Assembly: GCA_049515555.1 (NCBI GenBank)
Contig: JBEKTY010000003.1
Coordinates: 30,735 to 94,734, forward strand
Reading direction: 5' to 3'
Source: JBEKTY01 sp049515555
Lineage (GTDB): Bacteria; Planctomycetota; Planctomycetia; Pirellulales; Thermoguttaceae
Length of the DNA stretch: 64,000 nucleotides
Under the pieces are notes generated by a model. The model had not been told where the DNA came from. It ran no database searches and saw nothing but the letters and a program-made list of their open reading frames with translations. Position numbers and translations under genes: made by a program. This document shows positions 7,409-17,003 of the stretch, piece after piece; the first letter of the stretch is position 1, and the number at the start of each line of letters is the position of its first letter.

Positions 7409-9286
7409 TCACGGAATCGCCGGTCCTGGGTTTGCCTGTTGCGCGGGCCTACGCACCTCGACGATCGACGCGGGCGGGAGACGGAACTGCCGGCCGTCCA
7501 CCGCCTTCAGCTTCTCCTGGCCCGACGGGTTGTGGACCAGGGCCCGACCGCTGCGCAGCACCACGCCGTAAACGCCGTCGCGATCCCGGTCGACCGACTC
7601 GACCGGCTTGCGGTTGCTGCCCGGCGGCTCCGTGTAGAACACTCGCTGGAGCAACTCGAAATAGGCTTCCTTGTGCGCTGCGCCGCCGGAGACTCCACAC
7701 ACCGCACCGGCGCCGCGGGCCGAGACGGCTGCCGGGCCCGAGGCGTCGCCGCCGGCGAACAGCCTCGCCGCCAAGCTGCTTTCGCCCTCGACCGTTTCGA
7801 CCTTTCCATCCGGCAGCGCGCAGAAGACTCCGCCCCGCTGCACCCAGGCGTCGATTGTCTCCAGCGTGCTGCGCTCGAACACGCTCCCGTCGAGATGGAC
7901 GAGGTAGCGGTAGTTCTTCAGCGCGCCGCTGCGAATCAGGGCTTCGTCCAAGATGTCGAAATGGACCAGATCGCGCAGTTCCGCCGCCCGATCGAGAAAA
8001 CGTTGCGGGAACACCTCCGCGGGGTGCAGATAGTGATCGGTTTGCGGGAAGAGCACCGCCACCTCGACCACCGGCGGATCGATCAGCATGAGGGGGCGGT
8101 AGGTCTTGAACTGTTCCGCGGCGGCGATGGGGTTGACGGACCAATCCCAAAAACCGGCCGCGCCGCAGCAAATGCTCTCGAAAATGCGGCTGACTTCCCC
8201 TTCCGGCGTGATTCTGGAAGGCGGCTCGGACCAGAACGGGACCTGATAATGCTTGCAAGCGGTGGCGATGCGAACCAACTGCGAGGAGGCGTTCTGGGCG
8301 AAGGGGCGAAATCCGCCGTGCGTCGAGCGTATCTGGACGTGCTCCTCGTGGGCCATCTTCACCAGCGCGCTCTGGTCCTGGCCCACCCGCGGGTCTTCGT
8401 CTCCCGCGCCCAGCGGGAACATCTTGATGGTTTCGGGAAAGTGCTTGTTGGCCGATTTCGCCACGGCACGCGCATACTCCACCATGCTGTCCAGATACCA
8501 GCGGATGAAATCCAGTCGCCAGCGGCGCTGCTTCACCATGTCGCCGGGGTAGGTGATCTGCTCCCGGGAGTCGAAGGCGGTGCCCGAGGCCCGATTGAGC
8601 TTCTCCAAGGAACCGTATTTCGCGACCATGCTCTGGCGGAAATGGGCGCGGGCAAGCTTGTCGCCACACCAATAGCCATAATGGTCATGCAGATCGCCGA
8701 ATCGCTTCTGCCAATCGGCTTTTTGGCCCGCATCGCCCATGCGGCAAGCGGCCGGGAACATGCACTCGCCGTAATCGCCGTGAACGCCCAGATAAAGGGC
8801 TGCGATGTCGTGGGCGCCGCCCCGGTAATGCTCCGCCAGCGCCCGGTAGCCCTCTTCCAGGCACTCGGTGGCCTTGGGATCCCACAGCGAGAAGGCTTCT
8901 ACGGTCTGGTCGTGCTCCAAACATCGCAGTCGAGTGTACGCAACGTTCTTGCGGCACCACTCCGTCGGCCACGCGAAGTGCGGGAAGAACATCCATTGCA
9001 CAGACTGCGAGCGGACTTGTTTCAGGGCCTCGTCGTAGGCGGTCCAGTCCCAGTGTCCCGGCGCGGTTTCATTCGTAGTCAGGTGATCGCTGTCGGTTTG
9101 GAAGATCGTAAAGCCCAGTTCCTTGCACTTGCGGATCGATTCCGCATCGCCGGCCGAGGTTGCGAGGATCATTGGCTGCGGAGCAACACGCGGAGGATTG
9201 TCGTCCGCGGCCGTCGACGCGCAACAGGCCGCAGCCGTGAGGGTGAGGAGGACGAGGACGACCCGAACGGTGGGCAGATGCTGCAT
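7409..9286 (-). CDS. Secreted GH42-like (clan GH-A) glycoside hydrolase
   Basis: The product (625 residues) has a signal peptide (MQHLPTVRVVLVLLTLTAAA, then CCAS, which may be a lipobox) and a TIM barrel. Likely catalytic glutamates lie in YLGVHGDYGECMFPA (acid/base) and VPFWSEPPSRITPEG (nucleophile). The part from about residue 430 (VVEVAVLFPQTDHYL onward) resembles the class-I-glutaminase-like trimerisation domain of GH42 beta-galactosidases, and a small beta domain ends the protein. Family assignment is by architecture, so galactosidase activity is an inference. The ATG at 9286 follows AAGAAGAGAA and lies 11 nt after the GH38-like gene, the last of a four-gene run. Confidence 0.75.
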   Translation of the reverse strand: MQHLPTVRVVLVLLTLTAAACCASTAADDNPPRVAPQPMILATSAGDAESIRKCKELGFTIFQTDSDHLTTNETAPGHWDWTAYDEALKQVRSQSVQWMFFPHFAWPTEWCRKNVAYTRLRCLEHDQTVEAFSLWDPKATECLEEGYRALAEHYRGGAHDIAALYLGVHGDYGECMFPAACRMGDAGQKADWQKRFGDLHDHYGYWCGDKLARAHFRQSMVAKYGSLEKLNRASGTAFDSREQITYPGDMVKQRRWRLDFIRWYLDSMVEYARAVAKSANKHFPETIKMFPLGAGDEDPRVGQDQSALVKMAHEEHVQIRSTHGGFRPFAQNASSQLVRIATACKHYQVPFWSEPPSRITPEGEVSRIFESICCGAAGFWDWSVNPIAAAEQFKTYRPLMLIDPPVVEVAVLFPQTDHYLHPAEVFPQRFLDRAAELRDLVHFDILDEALIRSGALKNYRYLVHLDGSVFERSTLETIDAWVQRGGVFCALPDGKVETVEGESSLAARLFAGGDASGPAAVSARGAGAVCGVSGGAAHKEAYFELLQRVFYTEPPGSNRKPVESVDRDRDGVYGVVLRSGRALVHNPSGQEKLKAVDGRQFRLPPASIVEVRRPAQQANPGPAIP

Positions 9287-9297
9287 GATTCTCTTCT

Positions 9298-11976
9298 TCA
9301 CGGAGTCTTGAGCAGGAAGCTCGCCGGTGCGAAGGGCGCGAGTGGAATGTCGTGGCGCCCCTCGCGCGGCGCGATCGGCTCGCCCTGCGGCCTGCCGCGC
9401 AGGTCGCATGGTTGCAGCGTGGCGTTGCGCAGCGGCTCGGGCAAGCGGACTTGGCAAAGGCCGCCTTCGCCCGATTGCTCCCAAAGCCGCAACAGGGTGC
9501 CGTTGCCGTCGGGGTTCGGCCCCAGCGCGGTCACCAGCACGCCTTTACGGGAAAGCTCGATGCCAGAGTGCACCGGCGGCAGCGGGCCGGCCGGACCGGC
9601 TAGCATGGCCGCTTGCAACGGGCTGCGGGCCTCCCAGGCGGGTGTGATCAGGTCCGCTTCGAGCCCCTTCCCGGCCACGGGCCAGAGCCGCACGCGCGAC
9701 GACCACGTGCCGCCGATCCATTGCTGAAAGTTCGTGCCGTACACATTGGCGAACAGGTTCACCAGCACCAGCGGCTTGCGAGGCCCGAACGTCCGCGAAC
9801 AACGGTACAGTCCGGGATATCCCAGACTCACCAGCGGCGAATCGATGGGGCACAACCCCACGCCCGAAGAGTCGTCGCCGATCACGTTCAGGCCCGTGTT
9901 CAGGCAAAACACGTCGAAGTTGCCGCCGCGCTGAATGTCCTTGGCCGGATCGGTGACCGAGCCCAGACGGCCCAGCCGGAATCGCGGCTGCTCGATCTTC
10001 AATGGGAAGCAGAGCCAACCGCCCTCGGGCCAGGGATCGGGCTTCTTGCCGGTCACCTGCCACTCGAAATCGACGTACGGCTGGTCGGCCGGTAGCGTCA
10101 CGCGCAGCGTCACGTCGTGCGGCACCGCTTTGCCGGCCGCGGCCCGCAGGGTGGCCACCGTCCGCAGCCCGTCGCGGCTAACGCTCAATTGGAAGTTGCC
10201 GGGCGAGGCCGTAACATGAGGCACGTCTTTGGCGGGCGGCAGCTCCGGCTTGGCGAAATCCTGAAACACCCACGGCGCAAGGTTTCTGCAATATGCCTTG
10301 ACGTAGGCGGCCGCGTCGTCGGCGTCGAATCGCTCGTAGACGTATTGGCCCAGTCCGTACTCCGACGCCGCGTCGACCAGCTCACGGCCCGATCGCTTGT
10401 CGACCAGCGATGCCACGACTCCCCGCGCCGGATCGAGTCGGACGCGGAAGAAGGAGTTCTCCAAAGTATTCGTCACGCTCGGCCGTGCCGGGCCTTCCTC
10501 TCGCGGAGCGAGAGGAGTACGCGGCACCGGAACGTACGTGCGGTAGCCCATGGCCGGCACATCGCGGGCAAGAAAGCCAAGTGTCCCGGCTTCCTGCTGA
10601 CAAGCTACCGTCTGGCCGGTGGCCGCGTCTTTCAGGCTGCAGGGGGCCCCGGGCGGAACCTGTACCGCAGCCAGGCCGTCGCGCGGCCAGGGCAGGGGAT
10701 TGAACACGACGATGCGTGGTCCGGCCGCGCCTACGGCGCGGGCCAGGGCCTGGAGGTCGGCCGCCGTGGCGGCGCGGGTGGCATCGGCGGCTTTGCCAAT
10801 GTAGGCCGCCTTTTCGCGCCAGGATTCCTCCAGGCCCGCGTACTTGCCCGCGGCACGGGCTTGCTCCCAGGCCTTGCCATACAGGCGGGGACACTGTTTG
10901 GCGTCGAATCCCCACGTGTGCTCGCCGAAGAGCAGGCTGCCCTCGTAGGCCGCGGCCACCGTGTCGCGGCCGGAGGGCACGCCGACGCCCCAGGCCGGAA
11001 GCAGCGTACCGAGTGCGTCCAGGGCGGCGATCTGCGGGCGGATGTTGCGGGCCAGCTTCGTCTCGATAGGCATGGACATGATTCCCTTGATCCACGTGTC
11101 GGCCAGGTCGGCCCGTACCACCGGCAACTTGGGGTTCTCCTTGATGATGGCGTCGCCGAAATCGGAGAGCCGGCCCATGCGGACCCGCACGCCGGGCAGC
11201 TCGCGGGCAGCCTGTTGCAGCAGCCGCTTGACGTCGTCGGCGTTGGGCGGGCCCTGGTTGTCACCGGTGTGAATCAGCGCCAGCCAGGTCTTGCAGGGCC
11301 AATCGGCCGGCGGTTTCAGGCCCGTGCCGTAATCGGCCGAGTACATCGTCAACACCCGCGAGCCGTCGGGACCTTGCCACCAGAAGAGCGGCGGAACCTC
11401 GACCCGGCCGCTGCCGCCGTTGCAGCCGATGTGCATGAACCGCACTCCGGCGTGCTTCAGGATCGTCGCCAGGGCCCAGGTGTGCGCGGGCACGTCGGTC
11501 ATTTTCGCGTCGCATGGCAGCGGCATCCCGAACTGGCGCGACAACTGCGACGAAAACACCATGCCGCGGACCAGGTCTTCCAGGTCGAGCGACTCGGTGT
11601 GCAGACTGGCCGGCAGGGCGTGCCACACGAGCCGGCCGTCGTGGATCGCCTGCGCGATTCGCTCCCGTCGCTCGGGCGTTTGCCCGGGCCACAGAACCTG
11701 TGCCATCGGCCAGCCGGAAAGCGTCCACACGAAGCGGTGCTCGGCGGGCATGGCCTTCGCCCCGTCGCACACCGTCAAGGCGTTATCAATCATCGAGGTG
11801 CGATACTTTGCAACCACATTCCGCGCCAGATCGGTGTATCCGATGTCGAAATGCGTCTTGAAGACCACCACCACCTCTTCGACCGCGGCGCCGGCCATGG
11901 GTGCCGTACCCAAAGTCAGTAGCATCACCACAACTGCCGTCAAACGTGCGTACCGGTTGCCAACGTGTGATAACAT
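9298..11976 (-). CDS. Secreted GH38-family alpha-mannosidase-like protein
   Basis: The product (892 residues) carries a signal peptide (MLSHVGNRYARLTAVVVMLL...AGAAVEE). The GH38 N-terminal catalytic domain starts with KTHFDIGYTDLA near residue 40, the His-x-Asp metal site of the family. A conserved aspartate occurs in MTDVPAHTW near residue 158, the probable nucleophile region. A GH38 C-terminal-like beta domain follows LENSFFRVRLDPARGVVASL. Known members remove alpha-mannose residues. The ATG at 11976 has AGGAGAG about 9 nt upstream. The linker between the domains contains about 18 residues encoded by a palindromic repeat. Confidence 0.85.
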   Translation of the reverse strand: MLSHVGNRYARLTAVVVMLLTLGTAPMAGAAVEEVVVVFKTHFDIGYTDLARNVVAKYRTSMIDNALTVCDGAKAMPAEHRFVWTLSGWPMAQVLWPGQTPERRERIAQAIHDGRLVWHALPASLHTESLDLEDLVRGMVFSSQLSRQFGMPLPCDAKMTDVPAHTWALATILKHAGVRFMHIGCNGGSGRVEVPPLFWWQGPDGSRVLTMYSADYGTGLKPPADWPCKTWLALIHTGDNQGPPNADDVKRLLQQAARELPGVRVRMGRLSDFGDAIIKENPKLPVVRADLADTWIKGIMSMPIETKLARNIRPQIAALDALGTLLPAWGVGVPSGRDTVAAAYEGSLLFGEHTWGFDAKQCPRLYGKAWEQARAAGKYAGLEESWREKAAYIGKAADATRAATAADLQALARAVGAAGPRIVVFNPLPWPRDGLAAVQVPPGAPCSLKDAATGQTVACQQEAGTLGFLARDVPAMGYRTYVPVPRTPLAPREEGPARPSVTNTLENSFFRVRLDPARGVVASLVDKRSGRELVDAASEYGLGQYVYERFDADDAAAYVKAYCRNLAPWVFQDFAKPELPPAKDVPHVTASPGNFQLSVSRDGLRTVATLRAAAGKAVPHDVTLRVTLPADQPYVDFEWQVTGKKPDPWPEGGWLCFPLKIEQPRFRLGRLGSVTDPAKDIQRGGNFDVFCLNTGLNVIGDDSSGVGLCPIDSPLVSLGYPGLYRCSRTFGPRKPLVLVNLFANVYGTNFQQWIGGTWSSRVRLWPVAGKGLEADLITPAWEARSPLQAAMLAGPAGPLPPVHSGIELSRKGVLVTALGPNPDGNGTLLRLWEQSGEGGLCQVRLPEPLRNATLQPCDLRGRPQGEPIAPREGRHDIPLAPFAPASFLLKTP
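10466..10520. repeat. Double-hairpin repeat, family B, copy 3, inside a GH38 gene
   Basis: The copy runs from GTATTC to GAGTAC and contains a worn first hairpin (CACG...CGTG) and a perfect second one (CCTCTCGCGGAGCGAGAGG). It lies wholly within the GH38-like coding frame and is translated as part of the inter-domain linker (TPLAPREEGPARPSVTNT). Confidence 0.8.
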
Positions 11977-12068
11977 GGCTGAATCTCTCCTGGCTCTAAT
12001 GTTGCATACCCGCAAAACACCGAATATGCCATAGTCAACGGTTAAATGCAACCACATCGGTGGAATCC

Positions 12069-14240
12069 TCACTTCTGCGAAGCACAGGGCGGCGCCTGCC
12101 AGGACCTGGGGGTCACGGGGAACATCGAGATGCGGAATTTCGTGCATCCGTAAGGCACCAGGCGGATGGTCTCGGCCTGGCCCGCCTCGATGGGCGCGGC
12201 GGGCAGCGCCCGCTGGTCGGTCGGTCTCCAGTCGAAGGCCCTGGCAGGCGCTTCGAGCGTCAGCGGGGCCGCCAAGGGCCAATCCCACTTCGCCGGCATA
12301 GGGCACCGTTTGACGGCAATGTCGGCCCCGCCCCGCTCCCCTTCGTTGTCCAGAGCAAATTGCCATCGCGCACCCGGTACAGGCGTGTTGGGATCCTTGT
12401 CCGGGATGGCCAGCGCAAACAGCAGCGGCCCATAGAAAACGCTCGCATAGGGCAAGCGTCGCTTCTCAAACGCCGCCGGGGGCTTGAAGCTGAAGTACTC
12501 CTTCGCCAAGGGCGAGTACTCCGTCTCAAACCCGCGAGAAACCCTCACCGACATGGGGAACTCCAACGTAACCGCATCTCCTTGGGTCCATCGCCGCTGG
12601 ATCCGTACGAAGCCCTTGGCGTCGGCCACTGCTTCAACGGCAGAGCCGTTGACGGCGATTCGCGGCTTGGCACACCATCCCGGAATGCGGAAATATAACG
12701 GGAACGACGTGGGCTGCTCGGGCTCCACCGCAAAGCGGATCGTCTCCTCGAAGGGATACGCCGTTTGGCAGGTCAATTTCACCGGCGTGCCCGCCCCGGC
12801 GACGGCAGACACCTTGCAGGGGCCGTAGAGCGTGGCCGCCAGGCCATGGTCCGCGGTGGCCATCCACATGTGCGTCACATAGTTCGGCACCAGTCGGTTG
12901 ACTGCGGCCACGCAGCAGAGGACCGGCGGATAGCCCAGCGGCGTGAACAAATGGCACCCGATGCCGGGCGAATCGGGCTGATCGGCGGGGAGGGATCCGG
13001 CTTGGATGCGATTTGGCGATTGGTAGTAGGTCATGGTCTGGAAATCCCTGGCCACGGGGGCCGGCCCGGCGTTGAAGAAGGCCCGCTCGACGCTGTCGCC
13101 GAAGGACCGCTGGCCGGTAATGCGGTACAGCCAGACGCTGGACCAGATCTGCGCGATGACGTCGCACGTTTCGGTGCAACGCAGCGCACCGACGCCCGAC
13201 ACGAATTCCTCGCCCGAAGCCACGCCGTAGGGCAGCGTATGATTCTCGTCGAACCAGCGGACGGCCTGCAGCGAAGCCGCCAGGCAATTCGGCCGGCCGG
13301 TCGCCAAATAGAACAGCGCGGGCAACCGGATTTGCTCGTAGGCGCAGACGGCGTGGCCGGGAAGGAACCGGCCGTCGGCCCACTCGCCCAGCGCAGTGCG
13401 GACTTCCGGCGCGTCCATCGCCGCCCGGGCCCGTTCCAGAATGCGGCGGTCGCCGCTGAAGCGGTAGGTCTCCAGCATCGCGTCGATGTTGCACAGTCCG
13501 CTGACGATGTACGTGTCGCCGGCATCGAAGCGCAGACGGCCCATGGGCAGCGGGTACCGGGCATAGACCTTGACCAATGCGTCCAGGATGCGTTTGTCGC
13601 CGCTGGCCTCGTACCAGGCCACCAAGGCCCGGCCCATGTGGGAATGGGCCCATGCCAGGAAGTCCTTGGGCGGTTTCGTCTGCCAGTAAAGGAAGGAGTT
13701 TCCCCCCTGGTTCACTCCCTCCACCACGAGCTTCAGGCGATCCGCGGCCTTGCGGATAAGTTGCTCGTCGTGCAGAAGATAGCCCAGCCGGACGAGGCCG
13801 TCGAGCCAATACGCGCATTGCTCCAGAGAGCCCTCGTTAGTCTGCCACGCGGTGCGGCGGTCGGCCTTGAGATTCTTCCACGCATCATGGAACGTCGGAT
13901 GATACTCGTCCAAATGGCCCGTGATTCCGTCGCGTGCCGCCAGGGCCCAGTCGCGAAGCCAGCCCGCCGGTTCGACGGCGCCCGGCGCGAGGGGCACTAA
14001 AGCCGCCTGGACCGGGAACTCGCCCGGGCTGCGATCGGGCACGGCTTCGGCCCCGGCGGCAGGGGCGCCGGATCCGATCGTTGCCAAAACGGCACAGGCC
14101 ACACACATGCCCCACGATACGACTTTCCGAGAATGGACCGGCCGGAGAATAAGCCCTGTCTTCCCCGTATTCCTCTCGCTCCGCGAGAGGCAGGTCATCA
14201 CGCGGAGCGTGATGAATACAGCAGTCATTCGTCGGCCCAT
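12069..14240 (-). CDS. Secreted GH127-family (DUF1680) beta-L-arabinofuranosidase-like protein
   Basis: The product (723 residues) has the alpha/alpha-barrel of DUF1680/GH127. The Glu-x-Cys of CTETCDV (near residue 356) and the Cys-Cys of VLCCVAAVNR (near residue 442) match the zinc-binding Glu-Cys-Cys-Cys set of characterised beta-L-arabinofuranosidases such as HypBA1. A C-terminal beta domain follows. It probably releases arabinofuranose from plant or algal glycans. A hydrophobic export segment (MCVACAVLATIGSG) sits unusually far in, because the first 25 or so codons are built by a palindromic repeat. The ATG at 14240 has GGGAGA 7 nt upstream. The gene lies 39 nt after the GH-A gene. Confidence 0.85.
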   Translation of the reverse strand: MGRRMTAVFITLRVMTCLSRSERNTGKTGLILRPVHSRKVVSWGMCVACAVLATIGSGAPAAGAEAVPDRSPGEFPVQAALVPLAPGAVEPAGWLRDWALAARDGITGHLDEYHPTFHDAWKNLKADRRTAWQTNEGSLEQCAYWLDGLVRLGYLLHDEQLIRKAADRLKLVVEGVNQGGNSFLYWQTKPPKDFLAWAHSHMGRALVAWYEASGDKRILDALVKVYARYPLPMGRLRFDAGDTYIVSGLCNIDAMLETYRFSGDRRILERARAAMDAPEVRTALGEWADGRFLPGHAVCAYEQIRLPALFYLATGRPNCLAASLQAVRWFDENHTLPYGVASGEEFVSGVGALRCTETCDVIAQIWSSVWLYRITGQRSFGDSVERAFFNAGPAPVARDFQTMTYYQSPNRIQAGSLPADQPDSPGIGCHLFTPLGYPPVLCCVAAVNRLVPNYVTHMWMATADHGLAATLYGPCKVSAVAGAGTPVKLTCQTAYPFEETIRFAVEPEQPTSFPLYFRIPGWCAKPRIAVNGSAVEAVADAKGFVRIQRRWTQGDAVTLEFPMSVRVSRGFETEYSPLAKEYFSFKPPAAFEKRRLPYASVFYGPLLFALAIPDKDPNTPVPGARWQFALDNEGERGGADIAVKRCPMPAKWDWPLAAPLTLEAPARAFDWRPTDQRALPAAPIEAGQAETIRLVPYGCTKFRISMFPVTPRSWQAPPCASQK
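14163..14221. repeat. Double-hairpin repeat, family B, copy 2, at the start of a GH127 gene
   Basis: The outer arms CCCCGTATTC and GAATACAG enclose CTCTCGCTCCGCGAGAG and ATCACGCGGAGCGTGAT. With the ATG at 14240, the whole copy is translated as the extended N-terminus of the GH127-like protein. It has the same organisation as the copy near 4.1 kb. Confidence 0.85.
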
Positions 14241-14279
14241 ACTGAGTCTCCCGTTTGCCATGCGTCCCTCGGGCTGCCT

Positions 14280-17003
14280 TCACTTGGACAGGATCAGATA
14301 CATAGTATCGGCGGGCAGGACGACCGTCACTTTGCCATCGGCCTGTTTGATCTCGACCGCCGCCGGCGTGGCCATGCCGTTCGCGTCCAGGAGCACCGCC
14401 TTGGTCAGCCCCGGGTTGGCGACGGTTACGGTGGCCTCGGTGTTCTCGACCTGGAACGGTGCTTTGCCCGCGGAAAGGATGCGGAAACAGTCGCTCTGTT
14501 TGCCATCGATCCGCGCCCGGGTGGGCATCGCAGTCCAGCCCGTGGGCCGGCAGGCAGTGCCGACCTGCACGAGCACTTTAGCGGACTCGCGAATCGGCCT
14601 GCCATCCAGCGGCACGACTACGATGGTAGCGTAGCTGTTGCGGCAGGCGATGTCCACGTCGGCCAGATGCTGCGGCCCGGCGTGGTTCAGGAAGCCCGCC
14701 GCCGCCTGGGCCGTAGGCGAGTTGACGCGGTAGACGCCGCGGCCATAGTCCGTCTCGATCTGGCCGGTGATGCTCCGCACCGTCTTGTTCTGGCGGTCGA
14801 TGTACTTCGCCAGGTCCACGACCTCGGTCTTGGCCGGATCGCCGTCGTACACCACGCGCACGGCGCCGACCAGGTAGGCCAGGGGATCGATCGCCGTCTT
14901 GACGCTCGAGGTCAGGGCGATGTTGCCCGTGTCGCGGTTGGGGTCCCAGCCGCTCTCTTCGGAAATGATGGGCGTCTTTCGCTGCCAGAGGTCCTCCAGG
15001 CGGCGATGCTCGACGACCGCCGGCTTGCCGGCCTCGACGAGCCCTTGCCGGAAGATCAAGGCATTGGCCGGGAACTGGCCCAGGATCACCGGGCTATTGC
15101 CCACCCACTTGTACGATGGATTATCGCACCACAGGTTGCCGATGCCGAACCAGACCGAGATGTCCAGCCCCGTGAGCGTGGTTTGCGCCGCCACCATGAG
15201 CGGCCCTTCAGACTCGTACAGGTCGGGCGGGGTCCAAAGCATCTCGGGAAGCATGAACGTATGCCCCAGCGGCCGCTTCACGTTGATGGGCAGATTCACC
15301 GGCTCGCGGATCATCGACACGTCGGTATAGTAGTGCCCTGGCAGGATCTGCCAGCCGTCGTTGACCCCTTTGTGGTAGCCGCCGGTGTAGAAATTGCGCC
15401 CGTTGACCTCGTTGGCGCAGTCGGCCCAGTACTCCGCGTCCTGCGTCATGGTCAAGTCGGTGGTCCGCCAGTTGTTGGCGTTGATGATCTGCTTGCAGTG
15501 CAACTCCTGGCGGAAGTAGACCGCCATCTCGGAATTGAACTTGCGCATAAGCCGCGCCAGGAACTCGGTCTGGGCGGCGGCGCGCTCTTCAAAGCCAAGG
15601 TCTTTGCCATGCTTGACGCGGGCGTCACGCGTCAGGTCCCAGGCGTGCATGAGACCGGGCAGGCCCTTGTCCCACGCATCGGGCACCCAGGCCACGTGGT
15701 TCTGCCAGGCTATTCGGGCCTTCTCCAGCGCGCCGTACTTATTCTTCAGAAAATCGGCGAACAATCGCCGCAACATGATCTGCGCATCACCCTTGATGCT
15801 GGAAAAGCCCCACCACAGCAGGCTGTCCTCGTTTTGTATCTCGAGGATGGCGATCGCCGGATCTTCGCCCAGGGTCAGGCCCGTGTAAGGGTTCTTCGTC
15901 GTGTAAAGCGCCTTGAGCCACGCCTTGAGGCCCTTCTGCATCGTCGGCTCGAAGAACAGCAGTCCTTCGGGACAGGCCGTGCCGGGATCGGTCACGCCCC
16001 AGCTCTTCTGGATCTTCACCGAGACGGCCCAGTAGGGATTGATGATCGAGTAAATGCCGGCCGACTTCATGGCGGCCACCGTCTTGAAGATGTCGTCCAG
16101 GGCCTTCTCGTCCACGTCGGTGACTCTTGAGCCTTCAACTGTGCGATACAAGTTGCACCACACGCGGGCGAAATTGACGCCGCGCTTGGCCAGGAACTGC
16201 GCATCGTGTTTCCGCGCGGCCAGGTCCACCTCGGGTTGGAAACCGGGTGAGGCCGCCCAGAAACGGATCGGCTGCCCGTCGCCGCGCACGAAGCTGTTGC
16301 CGTCGGGGCTCAGGCGGATGAAACCATGCTCGCCGGCGACTTTCTCGTTGAGGTACCGCAGGTCCAGCACGGCGGCAGGGTCGAGCTTGTCGACCCCGGG
16401 GAGGAAGTCCCACGCCTGGCCCGGTTTGAATGCGGGGATCGGCTGCGGCGATTTATCGCCCGGCTTGTACTTGCCGTTGGGCGTAAAGGCGCCCGTGGTC
16501 AGCGCGAAACAATCCATGCCGCCCCAGCGGACCTTCTCCTTCAGCCCGCCCAGGTACCAGGTGATGGTGTGCTTGCCTTGCGTCAGCTCAACGCTTCCCA
16601 GGTCGTACCAAACGGCCTGCGGGGGATAGAACGGGTTCCCGTCCGCGGCGACGGGGATCGGGTCTTTCCCCTTGTCGATCGCCACGTCTACGGTGTCCTT
16701 CGCGCCGTCCAGACGATAGGCCAGCCCCGTGCCGCCCACGGCCCGCACCCAAAGGTGATAGCGGCCGGCCTCGGGAATCTCCAGGGCGTACTCCGCGGTG
16801 CCGGTCGGCTGTTTCTCATGGGAGAAGCTGCAAATCCACTTGCCGCCGGAGAGTTCGTCGGGGTTGACGTCGTTCAGGCCGGCGTTGTCCACGAGTTGTC
16901 GCTTGACGGCCTGCTCACCCTCGACCCAAACGAGCGGCTCCGCGGCGGTGGCCACGGCCGTCGAGCAGGCTAGTACCCCGACGAACGATAGATGTCTTAG
17001 CAC
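14280..17003 (-). CDS. Secreted clan GH-A glycoside hydrolase with N-terminal carbohydrate-binding domain
   Basis: The product (907 residues) starts with GTG, preceded by AAGGAGAA at good distance, and has a signal peptide (MLRHLSFVGVLACSTAVATAAE). Residues 23-175 resemble a CBM35-like beta-sandwich (YALEIPEAGRYHLWVRAVGG). A TIM barrel follows, with the acid/base motif in IAILEIQNEDSLLWW near residue 391 (the Asn-Glu of clan GH-A). Beta-sandwich modules end the protein (TMYLILSK). It is GH5/GH39-like in style, but the exact family is not clear to me. It heads the operon with the GH127-, GH38- and GH42-like genes. A deleted paralogue lies near 62.9 kb. Confidence 0.8.
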   Translation of the reverse strand: MLRHLSFVGVLACSTAVATAAEPLVWVEGEQAVKRQLVDNAGLNDVNPDELSGGKWICSFSHEKQPTGTAEYALEIPEAGRYHLWVRAVGGTGLAYRLDGAKDTVDVAIDKGKDPIPVAADGNPFYPPQAVWYDLGSVELTQGKHTITWYLGGLKEKVRWGGMDCFALTTGAFTPNGKYKPGDKSPQPIPAFKPGQAWDFLPGVDKLDPAAVLDLRYLNEKVAGEHGFIRLSPDGNSFVRGDGQPIRFWAASPGFQPEVDLAARKHDAQFLAKRGVNFARVWCNLYRTVEGSRVTDVDEKALDDIFKTVAAMKSAGIYSIINPYWAVSVKIQKSWGVTDPGTACPEGLLFFEPTMQKGLKAWLKALYTTKNPYTGLTLGEDPAIAILEIQNEDSLLWWGFSSIKGDAQIMLRRLFADFLKNKYGALEKARIAWQNHVAWVPDAWDKGLPGLMHAWDLTRDARVKHGKDLGFEERAAAQTEFLARLMRKFNSEMAVYFRQELHCKQIINANNWRTTDLTMTQDAEYWADCANEVNGRNFYTGGYHKGVNDGWQILPGHYYTDVSMIREPVNLPINVKRPLGHTFMLPEMLWTPPDLYESEGPLMVAAQTTLTGLDISVWFGIGNLWCDNPSYKWVGNSPVILGQFPANALIFRQGLVEAGKPAVVEHRRLEDLWQRKTPIISEESGWDPNRDTGNIALTSSVKTAIDPLAYLVGAVRVVYDGDPAKTEVVDLAKYIDRQNKTVRSITGQIETDYGRGVYRVNSPTAQAAAGFLNHAGPQHLADVDIACRNSYATIVVVPLDGRPIRESAKVLVQVGTACRPTGWTAMPTRARIDGKQSDCFRILSAGKAPFQVENTEATVTVANPGLTKAVLLDANGMATPAAVEIKQADGKVTVVLPADTMYLILSK

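Noticed and set aside
7118..9727. An 869-codon open frame on the plus strand opposite the GH42-like gene
   Set aside because: It is a mirror of a well-supported gene, has no start context, and its peptide shows no family features.
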